NCBI RefSeq assembly: GCF_014467285.1
Contig: NZ_NKHR01000018.1
Span: 30,508 to 94,507, forward strand
Direction of reading: 5' to 3'
DNA: 64,000 nt
From: Xenorhabdus sp014467285
GTDB taxonomy: Bacteria > Pseudomonadota > Gammaproteobacteria > Enterobacterales > Enterobacteriaceae
Each line of letters opens with the position of its first letter. Positions within the stretch are counted from its first letter, which is position 1. The notes under the pieces were generated by a model. The model ran no database searches and had not been told where the DNA came from. It was given only the letters and a program-made list of their open reading frames with translations. Positions 27,577 through 37,314 of the stretch are shown piece by piece. The translations under genes were made by a program, and so were the position numbers.

Positions 27577-28404
27577 ATGACGTATTGGATTAATGGTAAT
27601 CTGTGTGATCAATTGCCTGTGAATGATCGCGCGGTACAATTTGGTGATGGTTGCTTTACTACAATAAGAGTTGAGCAAGAACAGCCCGCTTTGTTACCTT
27701 TGCATATAAAACGGTTGCAAAAAGGCGTTGAAAAACTGTTTATGCCAGCACCGGATTGGACGCAGCTTGAGAATCATATTAAACAAGTAGTTCAAGGGTG
27801 TGAATCAGGTGTTCTGAAGGTTATTCTTTCCAGAGGAGCCGGAGGGCGTGGTTACGGTATTGACCATGAAATTGAACCCACAAAGATTCTCTCTTTGAAT
27901 CCATATCCTGCACAATATATTACCTTGCGTCAAAATGGTGCTGCGTTGGCTCTTAGCCCGATTTCCATGGGGATTAATCCCTACCTTGCAGGTATCAAGC
28001 ACTTGAATCGCTTGGAACAAGTTTTGATCAAAAGATTCATTGAACAATCCAAAGCGGATGAAGCACTGGTGCTTGATAGTGATGGTCTATTAGTTGAGTG
28101 CTGTACTGCGAATATTTTTTGGCGAAAAGGAAAAGATGTTTATACGCCAGATCTCAACCAGTGTGGCGTGGAAGGGATTATGCGGCAAAAAATAATCGAA
28201 TTATTGGCAGACAGTGATTATAGCCTGTCATTTGTTATGCGTTATCCTGAAGCACTGGCTCATGCCGATGAAGTGATTATCTGTAATTCCCTGATGCCCG
28301 TGGTTCCAGTAAATCAAATTCAAGCACACAAATATCAACCTGCGTGGAAATATCAATCAAGGGAGCTGCATGAATTTTTATTACCAGAATGTTTAACACT
28401 TTAA
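27577..28404 (+). CDS. pabC: Aminodeoxychorismate lyase PabC
   Basis: A 275-residue fold-type IV PLP enzyme that splits 4-amino-4-deoxychorismate to p-aminobenzoate and pyruvate for folate synthesis. The N-terminus has DRAVQFGDGCFTT and the PLP lysine is in GIKHLNRLEQ (Lys141). ALVLDSDGLLVECCTANIFW is also typical. It opens the pabC-mltG-tmk-holB-ycfH block as in E. coli, after the fabF terminator. Confidence 0.95.
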   Translation: MTYWINGNLCDQLPVNDRAVQFGDGCFTTIRVEQEQPALLPLHIKRLQKGVEKLFMPAPDWTQLENHIKQVVQGCESGVLKVILSRGAGGRGYGIDHEIEPTKILSLNPYPAQYITLRQNGAALALSPISMGINPYLAGIKHLNRLEQVLIKRFIEQSKADEALVLDSDGLLVECCTANIFWRKGKDVYTPDLNQCGVEGIMRQKIIELLADSDYSLSFVMRYPEALAHADEVIICNSLMPVVPVNQIQAHKYQPAWKYQSRELHEFLLPECLTL

Positions 28405-28479
28405 TTTTTAATTAAATAATGCTTAAGTTTTTAGCTATTTAGTCCTCATCATTGAAGCACACATAAAAGTGATTACCGA

Positions 28480-29505
28480 ATGAAACTAAAAAAGCGCATT
28501 CTTATTTTACCCGGATTGGTTATCGCAATCGCTGTGATCGTATTCTTTTCTTTTGTGAAAAAAATAGAAGACTTTGCAGATAAGGATATTATCCTTAATC
28601 AAGAGGTTATATTTACTGTACCAGCGGGCACAGGGCGTACAGGTCTGGAAACTTTACTGATCCAGCAGAAATTAATTGAAGATAATCGATTACTGCCGTG
28701 GTTATTTCGACTTAAGCCTGAACTGGCAAAATTTAAGGCGGGAACTTATCGTTTGCAAAAAGGGATGTCCTTAAGAGCCGTTTTGCAGTTGTTTGCCAGT
28801 GGTAAAGAAACCCAATTTACTATCCGTTTTGTGGAGGGGAGTCGCCTTTCTGATTGGTCAAAAATCTTGCAGAATGCGCCATACTTAAAGCATGAAGCGG
28901 AAAGTAAAACTGCGCAGGAGCTGGCTGACGCGTTAGGAATGAAAGAAGGAGAATCACTGGAAGGATGGTTTTATCCCGATACTTATCTGTATACAGCGGG
29001 CACGAGTGATGTGGAATTACTCAAGCGGGCGTATAACAAAATGAAAACGGTATTGGATCAGGAGTGGAAAAACCGTGAACCGAATCTCCCGTATAAGAAT
29101 GCTTATGAGATGTTGATCATGGCATCCATCATTGAAAAAGAGACAGCGATTGAATCTGAACGCACCAAAGTGGCTTCTGTATTCTTGAATCGTTTACGGC
29201 TAAAGATGCGGTTACAGACTGATCCGACCGTGATTTACGGCTTGGGAGATAAATACTCAGGTACGATTTTTCGCAGCAATCTCACTACTCTTACGCCGTA
29301 TAATACCTATATGATTGATGGATTGCCGCCAACACCTATTGCTATGCCAGGTTTGGCTTCGATTAAGGCAGCAGCCCATCCTGCCGTCACTGAATATTTA
29401 TATTTTGTTGCGAATGGCGATGGCGGCCATACATTCACCACTAATCTGGTAGCACATAATAAGGCGGTAAATCTTTATCGTCAGAAGTTAAAGCAGGATA
29501 AATGA
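28480..29505 (+). CDS. mltG: Endolytic murein transglycosylase MltG
   Basis: A 341-residue inner-membrane protein (single N-terminal helix, about residues 7-25) with a periplasmic YceG domain that cleaves nascent glycan strands and so ends their polymerisation. A LysM-like subdomain precedes the catalytic part; the active-site Glu is in MASIIEKETA, followed by FLNRLRLKMRLQTDPTVIYG. Its TGA overlaps the tmk start by 4 bases. Confidence 0.95.
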   Translation: MKLKKRILILPGLVIAIAVIVFFSFVKKIEDFADKDIILNQEVIFTVPAGTGRTGLETLLIQQKLIEDNRLLPWLFRLKPELAKFKAGTYRLQKGMSLRAVLQLFASGKETQFTIRFVEGSRLSDWSKILQNAPYLKHEAESKTAQELADALGMKEGESLEGWFYPDTYLYTAGTSDVELLKRAYNKMKTVLDQEWKNREPNLPYKNAYEMLIMASIIEKETAIESERTKVASVFLNRLRLKMRLQTDPTVIYGLGDKYSGTIFRSNLTTLTPYNTYMIDGLPPTPIAMPGLASIKAAAHPAVTEYLYFVANGDGGHTFTTNLVAHNKAVNLYRQKLKQDK

Positions 29506-30143
29506 ACAGCAAATTTATTGTAATCGAAGGGCTTGAGGGCGCAGGGAAAACGACTGCGATCCAAACAATTGTTGATACGTTGAAACAGTATGGTATTTCT
29601 GACCTGATTTTTACCCGTGAACCTGGTGGAACACCACTGGCAGAAAAGTTACGTCAGCTAATTAAACAGGGAGTTGAAGGCGAATCACTGACAGATAAAG
29701 CAGAAGTATTGATGTTATATGCTGCCAGAGTTCAATTGGTAGAAAATATCATCAAACCAGCGTTATCAAAGGGAACTTGGGTTGTTGGTGATCGTCATGA
29801 CCTTTCTTCTCAAGCGTATCAGGGTGGTGGTCGAGGTATTGATCAAAATCTGATGGCATCATTGCGCAAAGCCGCGTTAGGTGATTTTTATCCTGATTTG
29901 ACTATCTATCTTGATTTACCGCCAGAAGTAGGTTTACAGCGTGCTCGTGAACGTGGTGAATTGGATCGTATTGAAAAAGAATCGTTGGATTTTTTCAATC
30001 GTACACGTGAAAAGTATCTCGAATTAGTGGCAGAGAATGACAGCATCAGAAAGGTAGATGCAACTCAGTCATTAGAGAAAGTGCAGGATGATATTCGTCA
30101 TACCTTACTTAATTGGTTAAAAGAACAGGAAACGCAGGCATGA
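29502..30143 (+). CDS. tmk: Thymidylate kinase
   Basis: A 213-residue P-loop kinase that makes dTDP from dTMP. Walker A is GLEGAGKTT (residues 9-17), the DR motif region is VVGDRHDLSSQAYQGGGR, and the LID has RARERGELDRIE. REPGGTP is the substrate loop. Overlaps with mltG and holB by 4 bases each show a tightly coupled operon. Confidence 0.97.
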   Translation: MNSKFIVIEGLEGAGKTTAIQTIVDTLKQYGISDLIFTREPGGTPLAEKLRQLIKQGVEGESLTDKAEVLMLYAARVQLVENIIKPALSKGTWVVGDRHDLSSQAYQGGGRGIDQNLMASLRKAALGDFYPDLTIYLDLPPEVGLQRARERGELDRIEKESLDFFNRTREKYLELVAENDSIRKVDATQSLEKVQDDIRHTLLNWLKEQETQA

Positions 30144-31129
30144 ATTGGTATCCGTGGCTTAATCATGCGTACCGTCAATTAGTTGAATTCCACCAACAAG
30201 GGCGGGGGCATCATGCAATTTTACTTCATGCGCATGAAGGGACGGGTGCAGATGAATTATTGTATGGATTGAGCCGCTGGTTAATGTGCCAGAATAAACA
30301 GGGTCTGAAAAGCTGTGGCAAATGCCACGGCTGCCATTTAATGTTGGCAGAAACCCATTCTGACTGGCATGTGCTTGCTCCTGAAAAGGGAAAAACTATC
30401 ATTGGAGTGGATGCCGTGCGTCAGCTTAGCGAAAAACTCTATGAGTATTCCCAGCAGGGAGGAGCAAAAATTGTCTGGTTGCCATCAGCAGAATCCCTGA
30501 CTGATGCTGCTTCCAATGCCTTATTGAAAACTTTGGAAGAGCCACCTCAAAACACATATTTTCTGTTGCGCTGTCAGCATTCCGCAAATTTGCTGGCAAC
30601 ACTGCGTAGCCGTTGTTTTTATTATTTTCTCCCTGCGCCTGAAAATTCTATAGGGCTTTACTGGCTGAAAAATCAGCTTCCGTCCGTATCATCGCTGGAT
30701 GCGCAAACAGCGTTAAGACTTTCTCAGGGAGCGCCGCTGGCAGCGGAAAAATTGCTTCAGACTGAAAAGTGGCATCAAAGAAATTCACTTTGTCAGGCAA
30801 TTACACAGGCATTACGCAATTGTGATACCTTGTCGCTTTTGCCATTGTTGAATCGTGATGATGTACAGCAATCCTTGCATTGGTTGATCAGTTTATTATC
30901 AGATGCTGTAAAATGTCGGCAGCAAGTGCAACATTACTGCGTTAACCAAGATCAGCAGGCTTTGATTTATCTCCTTGCCTCTGCTCAAAGTGCGGAAAGA
31001 TTATTAAGCACGGTTGATGATTGGATACGTTGTCGTCATCAATTATTATCTGTGGTGGGTATCAATCGTGAATTATTGCTGACAGAACAATTACTCAATT
31101 GGGAAAAGCAACTCGACCTCACACAGTAA
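30140..31129 (+). CDS. holB: DNA polymerase III delta' subunit (HolB)
   Basis: A 329-residue clamp-loader subunit of the replicase. It has the zinc module CGKCHGCHLM near residues 50-60 and the sensor/SRC region with NALLKTLEEPP followed by LRSRC. Like E. coli delta', it keeps no functional P-loop, fitting a stator role. I start at ATG 30140 (MNWYPWLN, as in E. coli MRWYPWL), overlapping the tmk stop as ATGA; the frame is open 27 bases upstream. Confidence 0.95.
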   Translation: MNWYPWLNHAYRQLVEFHQQGRGHHAILLHAHEGTGADELLYGLSRWLMCQNKQGLKSCGKCHGCHLMLAETHSDWHVLAPEKGKTIIGVDAVRQLSEKLYEYSQQGGAKIVWLPSAESLTDAASNALLKTLEEPPQNTYFLLRCQHSANLLATLRSRCFYYFLPAPENSIGLYWLKNQLPSVSSLDAQTALRLSQGAPLAAEKLLQTEKWHQRNSLCQAITQALRNCDTLSLLPLLNRDDVQQSLHWLISLLSDAVKCRQQVQHYCVNQDQQALIYLLASAQSAERLLSTVDDWIRCRHQLLSVVGINRELLLTEQLLNWEKQLDLTQ

Positions 31130-31151
31130 CTTATTTAGATATGAGCATATT

Positions 31152-31931
31152 ATGTTTTTAGTTGATTCACATTGTCATCTCGATTGCCTTGATTATGAAA
31201 CACTGCACAAAAGTGTAGATGATGTCGTAGCTAAAGCCGCAGAACGCGATGTTAAGTATATGTTGGCAGTAGCGACTACATTGCCAGGATTTCAACAAAT
31301 GAAAAACCTGATTGGCAAACGAGAAAATGTAGCGTACTCCTGTGGTATCCACCCATTGAATCTGGATGAAGGTTATAATTTTGAGGAACTTGCCCGTTTG
31401 GCTGCGGATGAGGATGTCATCGCAATGGGTGAAACGGGGTTGGATTATTATTATCAGAAAGAAAACGCTGAACTCCAGAGAACATCATTTCGTGAGCATA
31501 TCCGTATCGGTCGTGAACTGAACAAGCCGGTGATTGTGCATACCCGCGAGGCAAGGGACGATACACTGATGGTGTTGCGGGAAGAGAAAGTGCAAGAATG
31601 TGGTGGTGTTTTGCACTGCTTCACAGAAGATAAAGAAACAGCAAGGCTTTTACTTGATTTGGGATTTTATATCTCTTTTTCTGGTATTGTTACTTTCCGC
31701 AATGCAGAGCAGATCCGAGAAGCGGCAAGATTTGTACCACTTGACCGCATTTTGGTGGAAACTGATTCACCTTATTTAGCACCTGTTCCTTATCGCGGTA
31801 AACAGAATCAGCCTGCTTATGTGCGTGATGTTGCTGAATATATGGCAGTTTTAAAAGGCGTTAGTATTGAAGAATTGGCAGCAGTAACCACAAAAAACTT
31901 TTGTGAACTGTTTCATGTCAATATTGCATAA
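31152..31931 (+). CDS. ycfH: TatD-family metal-dependent hydrolase YcfH
   Basis: A 259-residue TIM-barrel metallohydrolase of the TatD family, probably a DNase/phosphodiesterase. Metal ligands are visible: DSHCHLD at the N-terminus, GETGLDYYY with Glu, VIVHTREA, VLHCFTE and the final Asp in ETDSPYLAP. It ends the pabC operon in E. coli, as here; hinT follows with 25 bp between. Confidence 0.93.
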   Translation: MFLVDSHCHLDCLDYETLHKSVDDVVAKAAERDVKYMLAVATTLPGFQQMKNLIGKRENVAYSCGIHPLNLDEGYNFEELARLAADEDVIAMGETGLDYYYQKENAELQRTSFREHIRIGRELNKPVIVHTREARDDTLMVLREEKVQECGGVLHCFTEDKETARLLLDLGFYISFSGIVTFRNAEQIREAARFVPLDRILVETDSPYLAPVPYRGKQNQPAYVRDVAEYMAVLKGVSIEELAAVTTKNFCELFHVNIA

Positions 31932-31956
31932 AATTAAGTGGAAAAGGAGAAATAAG

Positions 31957-32307
31957 ATGGCAGAAGAAACTATTTTTAGCAAAATTATTCGCCGTGAAAT
32001 TCCTGCTGATATTATTTATCAGGATGATTTAGTCACAGCATTCCGTGATATTTCCCCACAAGCACCGTCACATATTTTGATTGTTCCTAATGTGCTGATC
32101 CCGACTGTTAATGATGTCACTGCTGAGCATGAACTTGCATTGGGTCGTTTATTTACGGTTGCAGCAAAAATAGCAAAAGATGAAGGCATTGCAGAAGATG
32201 GCTATCGCTTGATTATGAACTGTAATCGTCACTCTGGTCAGGAAGTTTTCCATATCCATATGCATTTAGTGGGTGGACGACCACTAGGCCCGCTTTTGGC
32301 AAAATAA
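31957..32307 (+). CDS. hinT: Purine nucleoside phosphoramidase HinT
   Basis: A 116-residue HIT-family hydrolase that cleaves AMP-amino acid phosphoramidates. The catalytic HIT motif HIHMHLVGG is near the C-terminus. AAGGAGA precedes the ATG at 31957, which gives the conserved MAEETIFSKIIR start; the frame is open upstream to 31903 but that overlaps ycfH. The order hinT-lpoB-thiK-nagZ is that of E. coli ycfF-ycfM-ycfN-nagZ (ycfL is absent here). Confidence 0.96.
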   Translation: MAEETIFSKIIRREIPADIIYQDDLVTAFRDISPQAPSHILIVPNVLIPTVNDVTAEHELALGRLFTVAAKIAKDEGIAEDGYRLIMNCNRHSGQEVFHIHMHLVGGRPLGPLLAK

Positions 32308-32357
32308 TATTATTCACGAGTATCGGTACAAGGTAGCGATGTAACTGGGGTAGATTA

Positions 32358-32927
32358 ATGAAAAGAATTCTCTTTGTTATATTATCAGCAATGTTGCTGG
32401 CAAGTTGTGTAATTGAAAAAACGCAACAGCCTGCTCCTGTTACGCCAGTGGAACCAAAGAAAAAACAGGAACCGCCAGTCAAACCATCGGAAAAAGTTCC
32501 TCAACCTCCTAAGATCCAGTCTATTAATTGGAATAGTGTTGTCCAGCCATTGGTGGAACAGATGGTTGAGGCCAGCGGAGTAGAAGCAGGAAAAGTATTG
32601 CTTGTTGATTCTGTCAAAAATAATACCAATGGCTCATTGCGGACACTGAAAGCGACAGATGCGATTACGGATGCAATCAGTAACAAACAAGTCTTTCAGG
32701 TTGTCCCGAAATCTCAAGTCCATACTGCCCGGCAGGCGTTGGGGTTGTCATCGGAAGATAGCTTGGGGTTACGCAGTAAATCTATTGGCCTCGCGCGTTA
32801 TTTGAATGCTGATTATGTCTTGTATACCGCAATTTCCAGCCATAATGGTCAGCGTGACATAGAGATGCAACTGATGCTGGTTAAAACCGGTGAGATACTC
32901 TGGTCTGGTCGTGGTGACGTTAACTAA
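32358..32927 (+). CDS. lpoB: Outer-membrane lipoprotein LpoB, activator of PBP1b
   Basis: A 189-residue lipoprotein with signal peptide and lipobox LLASC (lipidated Cys17). A proline/lysine-rich disordered linker (about residues 22-55) spans the periplasm and leads to the globular domain (SINWNSVVQPLVEQM...) that binds the UB2H domain of PBP1b to activate peptidoglycan synthesis. Size and layout fit E. coli LpoB (213). Its end overlaps the likely start of thiK. Confidence 0.92.
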   Translation: MKRILFVILSAMLLASCVIEKTQQPAPVTPVEPKKKQEPPVKPSEKVPQPPKIQSINWNSVVQPLVEQMVEASGVEAGKVLLVDSVKNNTNGSLRTLKATDAITDAISNKQVFQVVPKSQVHTARQALGLSSEDSLGLRSKSIGLARYLNADYVLYTAISSHNGQRDIEMQLMLVKTGEILWSGRGDVN

Positions 32928-33774
32928 CCATCATTCTTTGTTAAAGATGTTGTCTGAGCAATGGCCTGATATTCCAGTAGATTCCTGGGAAATTAGGCCA
33001 TTAACGGGTCTGACACAGGCAAGTTATTACATTACGGATGGTGTTCGTCAGATGGTTGGACGTGCACAAACATCATATAGTAGTACGTTGGGGGTAAACC
33101 GTCAGCGGGAAAAGCAGATTTTGCGCAGATTAACTCCTACTGGTATTGCACCTAAGGTATTGGCGACGAACGAAACTTGGTTATTGCTGGAATGGCTCAA
33201 GGGAACAAAAGTAGACGCTGATACATTGAGTTCGCCAGCTATACAGAAATCATTGGCCCAAACGCTTGCCACTCTTCACAGCCACTCTCCATTGGGTTAT
33301 CCCCTTAAGCTTAAGCAGCAAATTGCATCTCAATGGCAGCAAATAGATCGGAGACGTCTATCCCCTCGTTGGTTACGCCTGCATAAATTATTTATGGCTG
33401 CCAGAATGCCTGCCACATTAAAAATCGCTCCGGCTCACATGGATGTTCACCCTGATAATCTGTTAATGACCAAAGATGGGCTAAAATTGATCGATTGGGA
33501 ATATGCTGCTGATGTTGATATTGGCTTCTCATTGGCTGTTCTATTTAAAGGAAATCAATGGGATAAACTACAGCAAAAAACCTTTTTGAATTATTATTGC
33601 ATCCAAATGTCAGGATATTCAGATATCCAACGATTACAGCAGCAGATTGAACGATGGGAGCCGTGGGTCAGATACATGATGCTGATGTGGTATGAAGTAC
33701 GCTGGCAGCAAACGAAAGAGCAACAATTTTTATCACTGGCGTATCCTTTGCGCCATGCTTTTAAGCTGTTGTAA
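32914..33774 (+). CDS. thiK: Thiamine kinase ThiK
   Basis: An aminoglycoside-phosphotransferase-fold kinase that phosphorylates thiamine for salvage. The catalytic loop is HMDVHPDNLLM and the metal-binding segment LIDWEYAADVDIGFSLA; both match the family. The N-terminus is poorly conserved and no Met fits well: I take GTG 32914 (286 residues), overlapping lpoB by 14 bases; GTG 32890 or TTG 32938 are possible. Similarity to E. coli ThiK is moderate. Confidence 0.82.
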   Translation: MTLTNHHSLLKMLSEQWPDIPVDSWEIRPLTGLTQASYYITDGVRQMVGRAQTSYSSTLGVNRQREKQILRRLTPTGIAPKVLATNETWLLLEWLKGTKVDADTLSSPAIQKSLAQTLATLHSHSPLGYPLKLKQQIASQWQQIDRRRLSPRWLRLHKLFMAARMPATLKIAPAHMDVHPDNLLMTKDGLKLIDWEYAADVDIGFSLAVLFKGNQWDKLQQKTFLNYYCIQMSGYSDIQRLQQQIERWEPWVRYMMLMWYEVRWQQTKEQQFLSLAYPLRHAFKLL

Positions 33775-33855
33775 CAAATTGACACTGGCGTAGTGCGCTG
33801 GTGGAGTTTCAATCAACGATAATATGGCAACCAATAAAAAGAAGTGAGGAATGCT

Positions 33856-34878
33856 ATGGGTCCAGTAATGTTAGATGTTGTTGGCTATGAATTGGATAAT
33901 GAAGAACGAGAAATTCTGCAACATCCATTAGTGGGCGGTTTAATTCTGTTTACCCGCAATTTCCACGATACAAAACAATTACGTGAATTAATTCGTCAAA
34001 TTCGCGAAGCTTCCCGTCATCGTCTGGTGATTGCAGTGGATCAGGAAGGCGGGCGTGTTCAGCGGTTTCATGAAGGTTTCACTCGTTTACCAGCAGCACA
34101 GTCATTTGCCTGTATGAATGATTTGCTTATGGGAGCTCATTTGGCAGAAGAGTCTGGTTGGCTGATGGCGTCAGAAATGATCGCAATGGATATCGATATC
34201 AGTTTTGCGCCAGTGTTGGATTTGGGGCATAAATGTACGGCAATTGGGGAGCGTTCATTTCATGAAGAGCCTGAACCCGCAATGGTAATGGCAGAAAAAT
34301 TTATTAAGGGCATGCATTCTGCGGGAATGAGATCAACGGGTAAACATTTTCCGGGACATGGTGCAGTGACGGCAGATTCTCATAAAGAAACACCGAGGGA
34401 CAATCGTTCAATGGATGCCATTAGTTGTCACGATATGGTGATATTCCGTGATTTTATTCAACGCAATTTGCTGGACGCCATCATGCCTGCTCATGTTATT
34501 TACCCTCAAATAGATCATCGCCCTGCTAGTGGTTCACCGTATTGGCTGAAATCTATATTGCGTGAGCAACTGGGTTTTGAAGGTGTCATTTTTTCTGATG
34601 ATTTATCAATGGAAGGTGCCGCAGTTATGGGTAGTTACTCCGAGCGAGCAACAGCTTCATTAAATGCTGGTTGTGACATGATCTTGGTGTGTAACAATCG
34701 GGAAGGGGCTGTCAGTGTACTGGATAACCTTCCGATTATCGACTCAGGCAAAGTCACACGGTTATACCATCAAGGTAAACGATTTAGTCTGGAAGAATTG
34801 CAGAAATCTGACCGTTGGCAACAGGCTAATAAAGCCTTACACGGTCTGTGCGAAAAATGGCTAAGATGTGAATCATGA
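33856..34878 (+). CDS. nagZ: Beta-N-acetylglucosaminidase NagZ
   Basis: A 340-residue cytosolic glycoside hydrolase family 3 enzyme that removes GlcNAc from anhydromuropeptides in cell-wall recycling. It has VDQEGGRVQRF, the GKHFPGHG loop with the catalytic His region, and the nucleophile Asp in IFSDDLSMEGAA. Start at ATG 33856 (MGPVMLDV, as in E. coli); an in-frame Met four codons earlier is less likely. Confidence 0.97.
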   Translation: MGPVMLDVVGYELDNEEREILQHPLVGGLILFTRNFHDTKQLRELIRQIREASRHRLVIAVDQEGGRVQRFHEGFTRLPAAQSFACMNDLLMGAHLAEESGWLMASEMIAMDIDISFAPVLDLGHKCTAIGERSFHEEPEPAMVMAEKFIKGMHSAGMRSTGKHFPGHGAVTADSHKETPRDNRSMDAISCHDMVIFRDFIQRNLLDAIMPAHVIYPQIDHRPASGSPYWLKSILREQLGFEGVIFSDDLSMEGAAVMGSYSERATASLNAGCDMILVCNNREGAVSVLDNLPIIDSGKVTRLYHQGKRFSLEELQKSDRWQQANKALHGLCEKWLRCES

Positions 34879-34903
34879 TTGAATAATGTAGACTTATTTC
34901 AAT

Positions 34904-34949
34904 AAAGTCGGGAATAGGAGTGCCATTGGTGATCTTATTCCTGACTTTT
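34904..34949 (+). terminator. Terminator-like hairpin after nagZ
   Basis: AAAGTCGGGAATA pairs with TATTCCTGACTTT (one G-U) around a 19-base loop, followed by a short T/C run. Confidence 0.6.
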
Positions 34950-35075
34950 CTTCAATATGCTATTTCTCGTCTTTCTCTTCAATAGTTTGATATTTTGCCC
35001 TGAAAATTTCATATTCACACAATCTTAACATTTACAATGTTAATTATTCATAAATCTGCTTTAAGTCTAATTAAT

Positions 35076-35089
35076 TGAAAATTATCATA
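35076..35089 (+). promoter_or_regulatory. Putative FNR site upstream of ndh
   Basis: TTGAAAATTATCAT matches the FNR half-sites TTGAT-N4-ATCAA at 8 of 10 positions. E. coli ndh is repressed by FNR without oxygen from sites in the same region, which supports the idea. Confidence 0.4.
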
Positions 35090-35112
35090 CAAATTTTGTG
35101 ATTGTTGTCTAA

Positions 35113-35134
35113 TTAATCAAAAGAATTTGATTAA
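35113..35134. repeat. Inverted repeat in the ndh upstream region
   Basis: TTAATCAA and TTGATTAA are separated by six bases, making a 22-bp palindrome about 170 bp before ndh. It looks like an operator; the regulator is unknown. The rest of the 423-bp nagZ-ndh gap holds only the features listed and AT-rich DNA. Confidence 0.5.
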
Positions 35135-35301
35135 AGCTATTTTTGGTATGACCAACTGACCTGCCATGATATTCTGGAGATATTTGCAGTATGAAATTTG
35201 TTTGGCTTGGTGTTATTTAAGGACGTTATCCAAGGTTTTTGCTCAAAAAAGTGGGTTTAGCACCTTACATAACATTATGTTGTATTTTCAGTGGGGTAGT
35301 C

Positions 35302-36606
35302 ATGACAACGCCAAAGACAAGAATTGTCATCATTGGTGGGGGCGCTGGTGGTTTAGAGCTGGCAACGCGTTTGGGACATAAATTGGGTCGTAAGCAAAAA
35401 GCCGAAATTACTTTGGTGGATCGCAACAACAGCCATTTATGGAAACCGTTATTACATGAAGTAGCAACAGGTTCCCTGGATGATGGTGTTGATGCACTGA
35501 GCTATTTAGCGCATGCCAGCAACCATTATTTCAATTTTCAGCTAGGTACGCTCACGGATATTAACCGTGAAGAGAAAAAAATCACTTTGGCTGCAATCCG
35601 CGATGAAGGCAGTGATTTGTTGGTACCAGAGCGTGAGTTGGCCTACGACATTCTTGTCATGGCATTGGGCAGTCAGTCGAATGATTTTGGGACGGCTGGA
35701 GTGAAGGAAAACTGTATTTTCCTTGATAACCCGCAGCAGGCACATCGTTTCCATAATGAGATGCTGAACTTATTCCTGAAATATTCTGCAAATCAATGTG
35801 CGGAAGAAAAAGTGAATATCGCGATTGTTGGTGGCGGCGCAACGGGTGTTGAGCTTTCTGCTGAGCTATATAATGCGGTCAAGCAGCTTCATAATTATGG
35901 CTTTGAAAGCCTGAGTTCAGATGCTTTAAATGTGACTCTGGTTGAAGCTGGTGAGCGAATTTTGCCTGCATTGCCAGCGCGTATCTCTGGCGCGGCCCAT
36001 CAAGAATTGACTAAGCTTGGCGTCAAGGTCTTAACCAAGACAATGGTGACCAGTGCTGATGAACATGGCCTGAATACTAAAGATGGTGAGCAGATCAAAG
36101 CTTCCCTGATGGTCTGGGCGGCAGGAATTAAAGCACCAGACTTTATGAAAGACATTGGTGGATTGGAAACAAACCGTATTAACCAATTAGTGGTGAAACC
36201 AACTTTGCAAACCACACTGGACGATCGTATTTTCGCTATTGGTGATTGTGCATCATGCCCGAAAAAAGAAGGTGGATTTGTCCCTCCTCGAGCTCAGTCC
36301 GCTCACCAAATGGCAAGCCGTTGTTATGATAATATTCTGGCATTACTGAATGAAAAACCATTGAAAGAATATGTTTATAAAGATCATGGTTCATTGGTTT
36401 CATTATCGAAGTTCAGTACGGTTGGTAGCCTGATGGGGAACTTAATGCGCGGCTCAGTGATGGTGGAAGGCCGTATTGCCCGTATAGTTTATATCTCCTT
36501 GTATCGGATGCACCAAGTCGCTTTGCACGGATATATTAAAACAGGCTTGATGATGTTGGTTGGTGGAATTAACCGTGTTATTCGTCCACGGTTGAAGTTA
36601 CACTAA
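35302..36606 (+). CDS. ndh: Type II NADH:quinone oxidoreductase (Ndh)
   Basis: A 434-residue membrane-associated flavoprotein that moves electrons from NADH to quinone without pumping protons. The FAD-binding GGGAGGLELA is at the N-terminus, the NADH-binding VGGGATGVELSAEL in the middle, and FAIGDCAS near residue 310; the amphipathic C-terminus (KTGLMMLVGGINRVIRP) anchors it to the membrane. Start at ATG 35302 (MTTPKTRIVIIGG, as in E. coli MTTPLKKIV). Confidence 0.96.
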   Translation: MTTPKTRIVIIGGGAGGLELATRLGHKLGRKQKAEITLVDRNNSHLWKPLLHEVATGSLDDGVDALSYLAHASNHYFNFQLGTLTDINREEKKITLAAIRDEGSDLLVPERELAYDILVMALGSQSNDFGTAGVKENCIFLDNPQQAHRFHNEMLNLFLKYSANQCAEEKVNIAIVGGGATGVELSAELYNAVKQLHNYGFESLSSDALNVTLVEAGERILPALPARISGAAHQELTKLGVKVLTKTMVTSADEHGLNTKDGEQIKASLMVWAAGIKAPDFMKDIGGLETNRINQLVVKPTLQTTLDDRIFAIGDCASCPKKEGGFVPPRAQSAHQMASRCYDNILALLNEKPLKEYVYKDHGSLVSLSKFSTVGSLMGNLMRGSVMVEGRIARIVYISLYRMHQVALHGYIKTGLMMLVGGINRVIRPRLKLH

Positions 36607-37314
36607 TTAGTTAGCTGAGAGAATTAGCTGAAAATGGTTCATCTAGACATAATCAACCCAGATGAGCCATTTTCCTGCTTATTATATTTATTGTTATACA
36701 TATCATAATTATTCTTATCTAAATCTATCGCAGTTATTTATTATAATGAATAAAACTGTATTTAATATAATTACAGACATCCATTTGAGTTAACTCATTA
36801 TTGTTATATATAAAATATATTAACATAATGAGGTTGTTATTATTTATATATTAAAAAAATAAACTCAGATAACTCAATTTCGTATGTGCTATCTGTGGGT
36901 AAATGAAACAATTTATCAGTGTGGCTAATTAATCGTTGTAATAAAGCGAGTTTTAGTTAGGTTACTGTAGTATCATAACTTTGATCTGCCTGTTAGAATT
37001 AGATACATTATAAATGGTGTATGTCCTTCATTTTTCGAGTTACCGCTTTACTGGTTGTATTAATACACTTCAGTTTGTAGTCATATAACATATAGATATA
37101 TAACATCTTATTCTATAAGAATGTTTATTTTGCATTATGTTACAATTTTTTGCTCAGAATAGAAGCGAAGAGTATAAGATTAAATCTCCTTAATGAATGA
37201 TAATAATTTTATTAGATTAGCTTAAGGAAATAGGATTTTTCTTAAATAACGAATCTAGCGCATTTCTAGCTTACATAAAATATCGGGAAAACTATTAATA
37301 TATCAAGGTGCTAT
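36607..37314. other. ndh-umoD intergenic region
   Basis: This 708-bp AT-rich gap has no credible gene. At 36631-36673 a stem of 14-base arms (AAAATGGTTCATCT, one mismatch) probably ends ndh transcription. At 37175-37192 TAAGATTAAATCTCCTTA is a near-palindrome that loosely recalls an RcsB site; weak. The unusual length suggests a heavily regulated umoD promoter. Confidence 0.45.

Noticed and set aside
35166..35381. 71-codon frame overlapping the ndh start.
   Set aside because: It is in a different frame from ndh, and its second half is simply an out-of-frame reading of the ndh N-terminus.
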